Assembly: GCA_004123355.1 (NCBI GenBank)
Contig: SCHM01000004.1
Span: 3,256,316-3,320,315 of the forward strand
Length of the DNA: 64,000 nucleotides
Direction of reading: 5' to 3'
Origin: Amphirosellinia nigrospora
Taxonomy: Eukaryota > Ascomycota > Sordariomycetes > Xylariales > Xylariaceae
Below are positions 10,759 through 24,103 of this stretch, piece by piece. The notes beneath the pieces were generated by a model that searched no databases, was not told the origin of the DNA, and saw only the letters and a list, made by a program, of their open reading frames with translations. Every line of letters starts with the position of its first letter. The stretch's first letter is position 1. The position numbers and the translations under genes are program-made.

Positions 10759-12598
10759 TTTGATGGATGGATAGAAATGGGCAAGGTGGTGGAGTGTACG
10801 ACAAGATGGAAGTTGGTAGATGATAAAAACCACCTGGGCAGAATTGTAAAAAATTTTGGGGTGGTGATAAGCGACCTGCCTGGTAGCAGATAAGGTAAGT
10901 AGGAGGGGCCTGACAGGATGGGTAAGTACCTAGGTGAATACAGGCGCACCCGTCACAGAAACACTGCACACACACCCACTTACCCAATGGACCCTCTGCA
11001 ATCAACCAATTAACCACTTAGGTGCGCACGCAACTGTTTGCTGTCGACCACCCCACTCAACCCTCAACGCACTTAAACTACCTACTTTACACATAACAAC
11101 CTAAATATTCTACTCATACAATTAATTAACTAATCCGCAATTAACTACCTACCTAGGTAGGTATCTATAACTGCTTGATCTATATCAAACTACCTACCTA
11201 TCTATTGCAATTATATGCGTCCTATAGTTAGGTACCGTTGTAGTTAATGTGTTTGGTGGTAGTTTGCTTTGTAATATTTATATTATATGGGTCTGCTCAG
11301 GTTTGGCACAGAAGTTGCCTCTGTACCAAAAGTTGATATTCAAACATTGATGAATAGTGAGGATACATCAAACAACACAGGTTCTTCAAGCCACGCGGAC
11401 AAGTGAATGTATGTAGAATTTGCGATGCGTCTATTCTCGCAAGAATTTGTCTGTGCCAAAGATCATTGATCATTGGCACATATGACTAGTCTGAGGTACC
11501 ATCCGTGTTCTTCGATACATTGGCTCTGTTTACGACTTTTCACTATGGCACACACTCATAGACAGACTACCAAGTCGGCGTACACATTCAGTACCTACGT
11601 TTAACGCCAAATAACTAGATTCTTATACGACTCTGGGAACCGGAAACGTTTAGCAAAGACATAAGTAATTTGAGAAACGAAATCTTAGCAACGCCAAGCT
11701 AGTGTTATCGTTTACATATACGATGCATATATCAATAGAATATTCGTTCGGCAACTCTCAGGGAGACTCGAGGGGAACAACCCAACCCAGGAGCAGATGA
11801 TTGTAACGTCGAGGTAACCTCAGGAGTCACGTATTGATATTTAAGGCGTAAGTCTCGCCTACAGCTAGCTATCATGGCACAGGTCCAGCTTCGGATTCAT
11901 TCATCTAGGTTTCTAAGAATCGAGGTACATTCAGTATACCTCCACTCGCATGCTCCTTGACCTTAGATTCCTCCTAGCCACTATCCGTCCTCTTCCTCGT
12001 AGATACAGCTAAAACATGTCTCCTAGCGAATATTCCTTAGATTAGCCGGACCATCCTATCGAACGGCCGCCTAGTAGGGTATATGCACACTCCTAAATGC
12101 AATGACGGAAAGAATTGAAAAGGGTATGGACAGCCATTACCGTCAAGTCTTGTTTCCCCTGGTTGAAGGACCCGTCTTAAAGCCATCACGCCCGTTCCGC
12201 AATCCCAACCGCCCATTCCATCCTTTATACGCTTTTGATCTGCCCCAAAAGGAAGTTGGTCCTAAATCACCATCCGTGCCGATAGGTATCCCGTGATCCG
12301 GGAAAAGCGAGCCACGAGGAAGATTTGCAAGTGAACAACCCATCATTGCATAAACGCCCAGGCGCCCTCGATGAATCTTATTCCGACAGTATTATCACAT
12401 CCAGCAGCCATAATAAAGGCTTATTATTCCTGGCATAACGACGGCTTATTGGCATTCAGGGGCCAAATCAGCTGGTCGTATCGTTGTGGGTATCGCTTGT
12501 ACATTTGTAGTGGTTTGATATGAGTATTGATTATCGAGCTTGATAACAAATGAAATTCATCATGAATGAGCGCGTTGATACTCGAAGTACTGATTCAT
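10759..12598. other. intergenic region, no gene seen
   Basis: Upstream of the organellar RRM gene. Rich in CCTACCTAGGTAGG words (10926-10935, 11145-11165). No supported coding frame. The 12,400-12,598 part is probably the 3' UTR of the bHLH gene. Confidence 0.45.
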
Positions 12599-14141
12599 TT
12601 AGAACCGATCTGGCCGGAAGCCGTTGGGCCGTTGGCCGTCATATTGCACTCCGGTCATAGATTCCGGCCCGTTGGGTAGATTCCGCAATGGTGGGAGCTC
12701 TGGTCGAGAAGCTCTTCCATAGGGATCTTGGGCATACGGGTCAGTAGTAGGCTGTTGAGTAGGTGTGGATTGGTTGCCAGAACCGGGCCCCGCAGCCGCA
12801 CCGTTTCGCAGCTGATTGTTCTCCATGCGTAGTCTTTCCATCTCGCGACGTAACAGTTCAGCCTCGGCGATGCTATTTTGACAATGCGCAGACAACTGCT
12901 TGATGTGGTCGGATTGACGCTGGTGTTCTGTGATGGCTATATCAAACGTTAGTATGCACTCGCAAGTCGCCGGTCGAATGATCGCGCACCTTTGGACAAT
13001 ATTTCCCACTTCGAGGCTTTTGATCCCCGTTCTTGTGGCATCAGGTCGCGGAGTTGCTCGAACAGTTCCTTCATCTCCGTACGCCTCTTTCGTTCGGCGA
13101 GTTTGTGGCTCACTCGTAGTTCGGGTGTCCTACTGTAGGGCTGCGAGCCGTTGTGAGGACTAGTCTCATCGTTTTGCAGGTCAGAGAGTTGTTTGTGTTG
13201 GAGAGTGTGATGATGAATTGTCTGGAAATCAGCAGAGTTGCCAGATAAGCGTTGAAACTCAGGCCCTATCCCATCTTCTAAACGCCGTTGCCCGGCGGTA
13301 GCCGTGAGTCGGCAGTGAACTGGCTGCTCGCAATAGACTCGGCGACACTACTGCGTCTAGAGTCTAAAAAGGTACCACTCCCGATCCCAGGGGCGCCCTT
13401 TGAATTTCGTCCTCCGGAAAAGCCCAGGCCTGTCCCTTTGTAGGTTCAGCGGCCCGCGATAGTGCTCGTGGCGGGCCCTGTTATGGCGGGTGCGGTTCGC
13501 GCTTTGGGGTGGCTTTCGGGCGTGCGTTCGACACTCGGTTGATAGCCGTTGGATATCCGATGCACTGATAAGTGGTCCAATCCGGTGCGTGGGTTCCTCT
13601 GCTGCGCCAAACTCGCGTGTATCGACGTTGTTGACTGGTTCGCGCTGGCGTAGGGTGACCCGCCTAATCTCAGATCGCCAAAGCCCTGGTTGATCCTACT
13701 GTCCACACTCTCTCGTCGCGAGTCTGGTCCTACACTCGTTGTCCCGCTCATCACCCCACTTGGCACAGATTCTAGCGATAAGGGCCGCTCAAAACGTATA
13801 CTTCCAGGCGACGTCGGCGAAACGATCGAAGCGACACTCATGTTACCGGATGGGGATATCAGTGGCTGTGGGATCGTAGTTGTTGTAGGCGACGGCGTCT
13901 TTTCCTGCGCGGCATGATAAATGTTAATGCCAATGCCCGAAGCCGCTGAGTTGTCTGAGAAAGCGCATTAGTGCAATCCTCTAATCCAGAGCAAAGGAGG
14001 TGGCGACCACGCACGCTTGCTCGAGGCGTCTGTACTTGAATAGTAGCTCGAGTCTCGATGCTCTTCTGGAGCGTTCAGGACGGTGGCCAGTCCCGCTGGT
14101 AGCTTCTGGGGAGCCGGTCGTTGTTGGTGCTCAATCGTCAT
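12599..14141 (-). CDS. Esc1-like bHLH transcription factor
   Basis: Nuclear DNA-binding regulator of the class that includes S. pombe Esc1 and the fungal 'allergen Fus c 3' proteins. The bHLH domain is clear: [20 protein letters not shown] (basic region and helix 1, about 13135-13076), then [20 protein letters not shown], then [20 protein letters not shown]. An intron of about 56 nt (GTGCGC...GATATAG) interrupts helix 2 between LSK and AITEH. A leucine/charged coil ([20 protein letters not shown]) follows, then a Pro/Gln-rich tail ending NGFRPDRF. The long N-terminal half is Ser/Pro-rich and disordered ([19 protein letters not shown]). Start chosen at [15 protein letters not shown] (14141); an upstream in-frame ATG at about 14198 is possible. 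Frame breaks near 13990, 13440 and 13285. Target genes cannot be inferred. Confidence 0.85.
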
Positions 14142-17100
14142 GGACCGGTTTGTGGGCTGGGCCTTGACCAGCACCTCAAATAGAAGCTCTCTGGTCAATG
14201 GGAAGCGAAGTATTCAAGTCAAAAGACAGGGAAATGCTACTATATAAATTCCAGTATGATCAGAACCATCTGGCCTTTGAGATCGAGTAATAGAGCAATG
14301 CTCGCGCAGTCGAAGCGTAGCCAGAACGTGCGATTCTCGATCGAGACCAAGGACGAAGCAGTAAGTGGTGGGCCTAAGCAGAACATCAGTGTCAACACCA
14401 ATTGCAACGAGGCGCAACTGATTGAAGAGAGCCTGGCGGGTTGTATGCACCTAAGTCGGTGAGTTATGGCTGGACCAGGACCGAGGTGTTGAGAAGAGAA
14501 ATTATGGCGGCCGTTGTCGCCAACACCGCTTCATGCAAACATGGCTCGGAAGGAAATATGCGGTTGAGCGTGAGCGGTAGGTAGGCTCAGACAGTCGTTT
14601 TACGAAGAGGGTGTGTCAGAAAAGGACATTTAGAGCCAGAGAACCCGAGAAGCTTAACAGGGCAAGACAGGTGTTACTGGGTGCCCGCTGTGTGAGGCCG
14701 GTACAGCAGCAGCGCATAGTACAAGCCAGTAGCGTACATATGTACAGTACTATGTAAGGTAGCTTAGGTAGGCGGGACACACATGCGCGCTAGTCTATGG
14801 ATAGACAGGTACTTATACTAACTCGGTATGTAGGTGGGTGTTATGGTTACAGTAGTTGCTAAGTTTACTTATTGACAAGTACAGATACTGCCCAGACAGA
14901 CCCAGAGTAGGTACAATTGAACTATAAAATGATGGAACAGCCATGGGCCGACGCAGACTAGGGCATCAGCCAGCATTTAGTGTCTATCTGATGTTTAGTG
15001 TAGGTAGGTAGTGAGAGAAGAACCCGCCATAGCTCGTGTGCTCCTCCTACATGTATGTGAAGTACTGTGCACTCCAAGACCCAAACCTTGTACAGGTACA
15101 GCCCAGCGTCCGTAACAGCAATGCCTCTAGCAGTAAGGTGGTAGGTAATACCAAACAGGGTCCTGGATCTCGGAAGTCGAAAGTGCACCCCAATCCAAAG
15201 TTCCTACGCCTATCGAGCAAGAGCAAGAGGATATAATACCTATAGTACCTATTTACTGAAGACAATACCTTATAGAGGTAACACATACGTCCACACTACC
15301 CATATGGATATAGTACATTATGTATGTACCTTAGGTTATATACCACATGTAGGTAAGTACTACCTGAGGTAATATCAGACTCTTCGGTTCATCCACGCTG
15401 AGAGCGAAATACAAGTACCAAGACTACTGGAGTGCGGGCCAGGTTCGCCTACTAAGGTGGTGCAGCGACACTATTCAGACAATGCGTCGGGCTTATACCC
15501 ACAGATCGCCATGGCGACGGCCAGGACGAGGGGTTCGTGGGTCAGCAATACCTATATGATAAGTATGCTGAACTTGCTAACGCGCGGGCTTAGCTCGCAA
15601 CAAGCGCGAGTCCCCACCACATAACGCCATGGCGCTGTTGGCTAGCTCAGACATGCTTATTCCCTATTAGCGCGTGGCTCACCAGGTATTCGAGACCTGG
15701 ACACATGGTTCTACCGCATCCCTGCCACATGCAAGAGAAACGAGGACCCCGTGCCGGGATCCCATAAGCAACATGGGCAAGTACCGCTACATGCCCGAGC
15801 TGAAGCATGGCGACATGGTTATCATCCCTCGGGAGAGAGGAACGGGGTTGCTAGTGCACACTACATACACCACAGTAGACACTTGCCTGCCCCACCAATT
15901 TTCGCCCAGATCAGACATGACATTGAGAGACAACTTGGGCCGAGGATAGTGCACCAGCCAGGCTTGGATTGCCAACTCAGGAAGCAGAACAGACAAAGAC
16001 AAGATTTCCCCGTTATTATGGACCGCAAATCGCCATTAGAGGGGGATTAGAGGGACATCTGGAGGGGGTTGTGGTATCCATGTAGATGTAAGTGATACAC
16101 ACATCGGACAACCCGACCGATGAGGCCCGTCAAATATTTATACATAGTATTCGAATTCAACCAAGCCCAGGGATCTAGCGCAAAGGAATGTTGGTGATTC
16201 CTATTTTCCAACATGAAGTCGGCAGAGCCGAACAACTCAAACAATCGAGCGAGCGTGTGCTGTTTCCCGAGGATTCATTTTGGATGAGCACTGACAGATC
16301 CGGGCAATTGAAGCGAACACAACATGCTTTCCACCGCCGGAAACACTCCGTATTGAGCGGGTCAGTAGCGGCCCGTGCTATGCAAACATCGAGGATTACA
16401 TTGGAGCTAAGCAGCTATCCTGTAAGGTATAAACAGGGCGCGCTTGTCCTAGAAACATGATATCCTAGACGTTTGGTCGATAGCGAGCGTTGTGGTGATG
16501 TAGCAATGGCCGAGTGATTGATAAAAGTAAACTTGCGGTAAAGTGGCTTTTTAAGTCTTTTTAAGTCTTGTACTCAAGTAAGTGTGCTCAAGCTGACCTA
16601 GAACTATGTAAGTGAGCGATCGATCAGGTTCCAACCACTCGAGCAAGCGACTATTCGGAGCGTTTCGTCGTCCAATACTTTATACTTAGCTCATTGGCAT
16701 TTAATGGGCCGGGGAGCAGAAGTACAGCATACAACCCCCTCTCCTCAATCCTACATAGTAGATGTGTTGCTGTTGCAATGATGCTATCCTCAATGCAACC
16801 CTGAGACCTCTCTCACACCTCACCATGTGGCCTGCATATCCCCATCAGCATAGAGCTGCATAAACGCACGGGCTGACACGAGGAGGGCTCCATTGCCACT
16901 CGAGCCACCGAACGACCTACGTATCCGTAGGTTGTAGTTGTAGGCTTGTGGTTGATGCAGGTGACGGATGGTGTTTTGTTCATTTGTTGAAGACTGCCGT
17001 ACATACAGCCCACTGCGATACCCAAAGCTACTTAGGTAGTTCCCCATCCCCGTACCTTACCTCATATGACAACTGCGTAACCTTCGGGTTACAGGAGCCA

Positions 17101-20100
17101 CAGGCTACCACGTGTTGTCAATGACTGTGCCGTCTAGCCCGGCTTAACTTTATACCTATTACAGTTGGACTCCCGATGCATCATGCTGTATTGGCAGAAG
17201 TTTACTGCCTGCCCTTTTCCCATACCTGGGTAAATGTAGTGTAGAGGCGATGTTTATTCCTTTTCTTTTTATTCTCTGCCATAGGAAACTTTATCACATC
17301 ACCCCTTCCCAAATTCGGCTTCCAATTTAGAGTTCATAATACCACCCCCTTCATTACTCGTGCAGGTTGGTAGGTAGTAGTCGAGATCATGTATGTATGC
17401 GCTACCAGGTAGGTATCCAGGCGGTGTTGGTACAAACCTACAGTATATACCGTCCTAGAACCTATATGGGCGAAACATGACCGGTTGGCGGGCGCTTACA
17501 TATGACCCAAAGTATAAAATTCTTGCCGACATCTCGAGATAAAGTCGCATAAAGCGGAGAGGTGAATTTGACCCGACAGTCTGTTCTCGCCCATTTCTAA
17601 AGGTAAGCTGCGCTCAGCCGTTAGAGATGGCCGACCACGTTGCACTGTCGTAAGCACTCGGGCCTTAGATCACAACTTTTCTTGCCCAACTTCTAACACT
17701 GACCGTTTAACGTCGCTGATCTTACTACCCAATTCGGGTAAGCGCCTGGGCACGGACTTATTTCGTTTGCGTGCTGTCAGGGCCAGATGTAACTTATTTT
17801 GACCATCATACGATTCAATATACTTGGGATATCATCTACATTGGCGATGAATTAGAGTTGCAGAGTTGCGCGGAGGTCCTGTAGGTTCTCTGCGGTGCCT
17901 GGTTTCTTTGTCGCAGAACCAGGGATGCCGTTAGAATATACCTAATAGGATGAACTGATCGAGTGACAATGTTGGGGTGCATACCTACACATGATGGTAG
18001 GTACTGTTGTTTATGTAGTATATACACTTGAGTGCTACATAATATCTGCATCGGTCGGGCATACATATATGTGTGACATGACATAGCACAGCGCTCCCCA
18101 TAATGCACGACTTGTTACCTCTTTAGACCAGGCTAACGTCATCTACCTAAGATCCTACCATCTCATTCAATTTGCAGATATTACCACTACCAAACACGAA
18201 GACTTACCTACAACCTGGGAGCGACAACAAGGTTGATTTGGTATACCGGTATATGTTCCTCGGTTGAACTTCTCGGTTCGTTTTGCATGTTTTGTTTTCG
18301 GTCGATCTAACACTAGAGCAAATACAGCCATAGGGCAGTATAACCTTTCATTTCGGCGTGTTACAGCTGATTCAAGCGTCGGCACTTGAGCAGGATTCCA
18401 CAATAAGCGTCAGCCACTAATCAGATACTGGATGGACTATCTCCGTTTCGCACAGCGTACTTGCAGCAGCATGAGTACATTAGGTGGTGTATTTCGTATA
18501 GAACTTGTCCACGTACCTCGACCGGCTCCATACTACCTACCTGTACACTAGCATTCCACGTGGTTGAAGCCATTCCCCCTCTACACTACTGATCCGAATC
18601 ACCATACTGATTGGTACTACAAGTACATCGCAGTAGTAAGTGATGTTGGAATTACACGATACACAAGATTCCGAGACACTGCCGATGGTACCCTATGTTC
18701 GTTACCTTTTGTACGGTTTACGGTGCCGTCGGTTTGTGTGATTGAGGCAAATGAATGAATTCTCCCAGATTCTGCTTCGGCCCCGTCCAGAACACCACAA
18801 AAGTTCAGCTATCTAAGTACAGCACACTACTTACCCCAAGGCCAAAAGCAATACAGTCAGAGAGAATCGCCAGTTTAAACTCTGCAAATCGGATGGCAGG
18901 GCATGGAGGATCACGCCTGGGGCCCACCACATGCCACGTTCCAGCGACCTCTCCAGAGCCACTCTACACTATCATCTACCGTGTCCGCATGATCCCTGCG
19001 AAGGGCTCTCATTCCCCTCTCCATACCACACCACACCAAACTAGTGTACCGGTACTCGTACTGTACGCTACGGTCGTACCACAGATCGAATGGCGGGCTG
19101 GAGGCCGGGCACGCTGCGCCGCACCAAGGCAGCGGGCCAGCGGCAGAGTTCTCGGTGGTTCTCGTCATCTCATTTCGGGAGTGAGATCCAAACCCTAGCT
19201 CATGGTCTTCCCCATGTTTCCTGGCTGAATTATCATTCGCCCGCGGCCGCACTCAGATCTGACATTGCGCAGGACACCCCGTGCCCTTCCAAGGATGAGG
19301 CTAGGGCTCCCTGTTTCGCCAGTGAAATCTTTTTTCCCTCTCTTTCCAAGTGCAAGGAGAGCTTCTCATACGGTCCCTCTTCATGATAAAGTGCTGTATA
19401 TCGTATTGTATCTTCCACGAGACTACTCAGATCCTACGGCAGTCATACGACTCGGACTACGGCAGCCCTCCCCGACCCAAAGGCATCCCAGGCCCCCACG
19501 TTCCATTCTTTACTCGCCAGCCGAACATCAGGTACTGTGTACACCATACTATATGTAGTATTGGTACGGTACGCTAGCAGTTCGTCCATGTGTGCGTTCT
19601 ACCACTCTAGCCAGGGGATGGCACTGTATCAAGCACGAGCCACCACGCATCGTTAATTACTCGCAGGACGCCGAAAAGGGCTCAAATCCTCTCCAGCCTT
19701 CACCGGGCAGGAACCGGGTAGCTTACTATGAATGGCAGTTGAAACAGTCCTTGGCACGATTACAATTCCTTTTCTGGCCATCAGGATTTTTATCGTGTAA
19801 GTGGAACCGTGCTAGTATCTGCCTTGCTGGCATGTTAACCCAACCTAGGTAACTCCTAGCAATTCCGGCTCGCTGTCTGGCAATCAGGATTCAGGAATGC
19901 GCAATAATTTTTCTGTGCGCTTCGTGAGACCGGACAAATCCAGGGATAATTCCCTCAATAGACCCTGATCTACATATCACATACTGTAGCACATCTTACA
20001 CATGATGCCGCGGTAATTCCCTTTGAGGATCTCACGAAAGGCTTACGGCGTTCAATTCACCAAGCACCCATCAGCCCTAAGCATTACTACGCTACAGGTG

Positions 20101-23100
20101 GCAGAATTTTCACCTCGAGGTATACACTAAGAAAGAATTAGATGATTTGGCAGAGCTGCTGAGCATCATACTAGCGAAAATCGCATTTAACTTGTGCCAT
20201 GCTAATACCGATCCGGTTCCGTGGACGTTGGGTGTCATGTAAGCGTCGGCCCCAAAACTGGAATTTACGGAAGGCAAGAATCAAAGCTAAGCATGTATAC
20301 GGAGGTTTGTGTCACTATTGATCATTATCCTTGGCAATGGTGTAAAGTGCAAATGGGGGAGCTCACACACGGTGTGACGGCTTGGCAACCAGTGTTTCGG
20401 GCCGGCAGTAGTCTATAAAGTCATAGACCACTAACTGCGCTATACCGTTAGTGCAGATGGGACATATCAATCGTTAGCTAGAGCGGAGTTCAGGGCTTAG
20501 CTTAGTAGAGTAGATACCTAGCTAACTTTTTGCTGAGACTGTCGGGCTGCAAGCGGCCCGATGAACTGGTTGCCAAGCCGTCACACCGTGTGTGGAGCTC
20601 CCCCATTTGCACTTTACACCATTGCCAAGGATAATGATCAATAGTGACACAAACCTCCGTAGCACCAAGCGTGTTCTTGCCATTTACTATGTATGTCATG
20701 AAACACGTGTCGAGTTCAATATAGATAGATACAATGAGCTAGTCCTCCTAGTCGCCGTTTTATAGTCCGCAGCTATCCCCCAGACGTAGGTAGCGGTAGA
20801 CTTCAAGCGATTTTAGAAACAAATGCCAACCCAACAGCCTTACTACTTGTAAGTAGTCGCTAGAGTCTATCCGCCAGAGAGGCTTCGTGTCATGTGCATT
20901 CCGGGCCATTTTGGCCAGCCCGGTCCCAAAATGAAGGGCGTTCGAGGTATATAGTAAGGAGCCAACAATCATCTCCCCAGCGTTTGACGGAGTAGCATGT
21001 GCATATCCACCAATGAGCGATGAGCTTTCTTTACCTAGGCGAGATCGGATGAGATTGCTGGCATTCACCGTTCTATAATATTGTGCGGCCTCAGTCGTTT
21101 GGTGTGTAACCTGATGGCCATTGAGAATCTTGCATGTACCCAAAGTCTTGTAGGTTACCAGTACTTGTTTTTGTAAGTAGTGTACTGTAGTATAGCCTCC
21201 AGGTCTAGTGTTACACGATTGAACACCGTCGAAGGGAAATTACGGAAGCCCATGTGCGCCAAGAACATCGAGTCTGCGAAACAGAGTCCGCCAAGCCTTG
21301 TCTTCGCTTTTTGCAATTGGCGTCGATGGTCGGTCGATAGTGGGATGTTCCTATTGGGAAACCCGACTTGGGCAGAGACTGGGCTTCGCGCCGTCCTGGA
21401 ACCATCTTAGGAGTATGGGGTTAGCCGATTTAGTTGCCTCGACTATACTACGTAATATTGTACATGGCAACACTATCATCAATGTCCATTTGGTACTGTA
21501 AGACACCCGCTGTCCACCATGGTGCGTTCGCCTGGTGGCGCCGGCTTCCATCCGCCAGAAGGTAGATATACCGAAAGCAAGTAAGGCACGTACTCAACAC
21601 TGTGTAGGAAAGCCGGTACATCTAGGTAGGTAGGTAGTATGTATATTCAAGGCCTCCTCCGCCTGCTCCCCCAGATATTTGAAATTCCAAGACAGCGGTT
21701 TTGCGGGCGGCGGAGTGTCACCCTGAAATACTATGTACGGCGATCGGCAAACCACAAAAGCTGGGCAAACTACCCGAGAATACTACCGAAACTATCACAT
21801 GATAGTTGACTATTGGGTGTCATCTTGTTGATGGTAGCGTGTAGTATGCGCTGCCTACCGCAATCTCTCTGCGATGATGGAGTTTACGTATGTTGTGCTC
21901 TTGTTGCTCTGAAACAGTCACAAGTAGCGAGTCGTGAGCTATTCAGATCTTCATAGCCGAAAGGGTACCACTACCACGTTTCTCAGTGCGCGCTATCGTG
22001 TAAGTATGTCTTGTGTCCCCCGGAAATGTCGTGCGACCAACTAAGATATAGAACTTGTATGAGCAGTATGTTGATCCTCAGGACCGTTGCTGGGTTCGTG
22101 TCGCCAGCCAGGTGATATCTGTACGAAGACAGGCGACGCCAATTTCGAAAACCCTGAGGCCATAGCTTTAGAGCGTCATTGTGCCCTGCGGCGTCAACGG
22201 GCTCGTTGGTGGCTTTCTCTCAGCCTCAAACTGCACTGAAATCACCTTTAGAAACAGGGGGCGCCACGGCAGGACCTTGGTTGCCTACGATCGAACCAAA
22301 CGATTAGTCCCATCGCTTCAAACGTTAGGCGCCCGTGGCACAGTGAGTGCCAAAATTCGCCTTTGGCCGGGCCATTATCAAGAAGCACATGCATTACAAG
22401 GAATGGGCCAGTTAAGTGAGTCCAGGCGGACATCTCACCATCAAACTTTTCCCAGGTCAACCGCACACCATTTCACATGGATGCAAGACATGCAGAAGTA
22501 GTCGACCAGATGGTGGGTTGTATCGTCGACTTTTGTACACGAACGTACCATGAACATGTTTGCGTAGCGATATGCGCTCCCCCTTGCAGGAAAAGGAGAA
22601 CATACGCCTGATCGGCGAGGTGTCAAAACGTTAAAGCTACACTTTGAATTAGTAGGTGTGGCTCGTGCGAGCCAGGCAATTAACCCTTGAGGCACATGTG
22701 TCAACAACACGTTCTTGTTTCGGCCGTTCTCTCTGTGTACCCAACAACCGCATTCGGACCGGTCACACATGCTCTCCCCTTTCTCCCTGGCTCTATGGGG
22801 TAGAGACTGGCGAGGCGTTCTCGCTGTTTCCATCAGGGCGGCCTGTCTCATGGCACACAGCAGACCCGCGGATGACGCGATCGTAAGATATTCCATTGTC
22901 CCCCGGGAGGTTATGTGCAGTTCGTGCTCTCGATCCCACGTTTTTCTCCCCCCTCCAACTAACGCCACCTGTGGCGGGCCGAGACATCGCACAGTTTTCT
23001 GGAACCCGTTTGTCTCGGAGATTGGGGGGGCACGAAGGTAACAGTTTCTTGTCGTCTATTCTGCCGGGTCCCGTCGACCCATCACATGGGTGCTGGCTCT

Positions 23101-24103
23101 TGGCCTTCAATAGGGAAATCTTCGCGATCGACATATCGTTTTCGGATAGCTACCGGCTAGCCGGGTAGAAGTCGACCTAGCAGAAGACATAATCCGATGA
23201 TAAACTTTGTATTAGGATCCGACCCGGACATACTGTACACCGTTTAGCACTGCCTAACGTCGCACCTAGAATAACCCCTTGATAAATCTCGGGATTTGAA
23301 TTGTACATCATCGCGGGGAAGAACCCTCTACCTCGCCGGGGCAAACTCGCTGGCATCTGTCTCGCTTAGCTAGGTCCCACGTTGAGATACGTCGTCTTTC
23401 CAGAGCATCGAATCTTTCCTCGCGTAGAAAGCCTCAGCATGTAACTAGATAGGGAAGCAAGCGACGTAAAAAGGTAGTATCTATGAGATGAGATCTCATA
23501 CGCAGTATTTTGATGGCAACATGTCGACTTAGACCGCTTCTGTAAGTATTGTACGTACAATTCTAACTACTTTGCAGGATAGTAGGTACGTGGGGGAACT
23601 CGAATCAAAGGTAGGTACCGGGTAAGAAAAACGGTGGCTCGTATTTATATGCATACTCTTGGATTTGTACGTACAAATGTGTCAATATATCATTAATGCT
23701 CATTCAAGTATCTAAGGAAGTTAGTTATATAACCTTGTTAGTTCAAACTCTCTACTCGGAATGTTAAATTATTGGCTATATTAACGCGATTGGTAAAAAA
23801 AAAATGTACTTATTTGAGAAATAAGCCGCATCCATACATGTACCAAGGTGCCGCAACCTTGCGGAGTTTAGTCAGCCAGTTGCGGACTTGCGGCGCGATA
23901 GTGGCCAGCATTTCCAGCGACCCCGGGTGCGGAGGCCCGTGGGTTGTCAGCCGAATAGAGAGCAACAAAGGATTTTGACACTCGTATGAGAATAATCGTT
24001 TTTTCCCCTTTTTCGCGCCTGTGCAATATAATAGCAGGGGCCAATTTGCAGTCAAACATTAAAAGTTGGTTAGCGAGGTTTCTAGTCCAGACCCATTCCC
24101 GCC
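14142..24103. other. 10-kb gene-poor region
   Basis: No frame of more than about 180 codons exists here, and none shows domain features or a plausible exon chain. Composition is near 50% GC, so it is not a classic AT-rich RIP desert. It contains a structured inverted repeat (20273-20681), GGTAGGTAGG words (about 14755, 15330-15375, 21620) and short direct repeats (TTTTTAAGTC twice near 16550). It could hold non-coding transcripts or decayed genes I cannot recognise. Confidence 0.45.
20273..20681. repeat. large inverted repeat, foldback/MITE-like
   Basis: The arms 20298-20404 and 20554-20661 are almost perfect reverse complements over about 107 bases (a one-base indel and a few mismatches near the inner end), separated by a 149-base spacer. 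Outside each arm the octamer GGCAAGAA / TTCTTGCC (20273-20280, 20674-20681) extends the symmetry. The spacer contains two nested hairpins: GTCTAT...ATAGAC (20411-20428) and CACTAAC...GTTAGTG (20429-20453). The hexamer ATTTAC sits near both outer edges (20263-20268 and 20682-20687), a weak candidate for a target duplication. There is no transposase. Likely a non-autonomous foldback element or a recent local inverted duplication. Confidence 0.7.

Noticed and set aside
15674-16050. Two overlapping 90-99 aa frames in the desert
   Set aside because: No domain, no exon partners, and overlapping frames of similar length on both strands, as expected by chance.
20221-20699. Two short frames sharing EVCVTIDHYPWQWCKVQMGE on opposite strands
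   Set aside because: The shared peptide simply reflects the two arms of the inverted repeat; not evidence of a duplicated gene.
14142-24103. Transposon or virus-like remnants in the desert
   Set aside because: I found no reverse transcriptase, integrase, transposase or capsid motifs and no long terminal repeats; only the isolated foldback structure.
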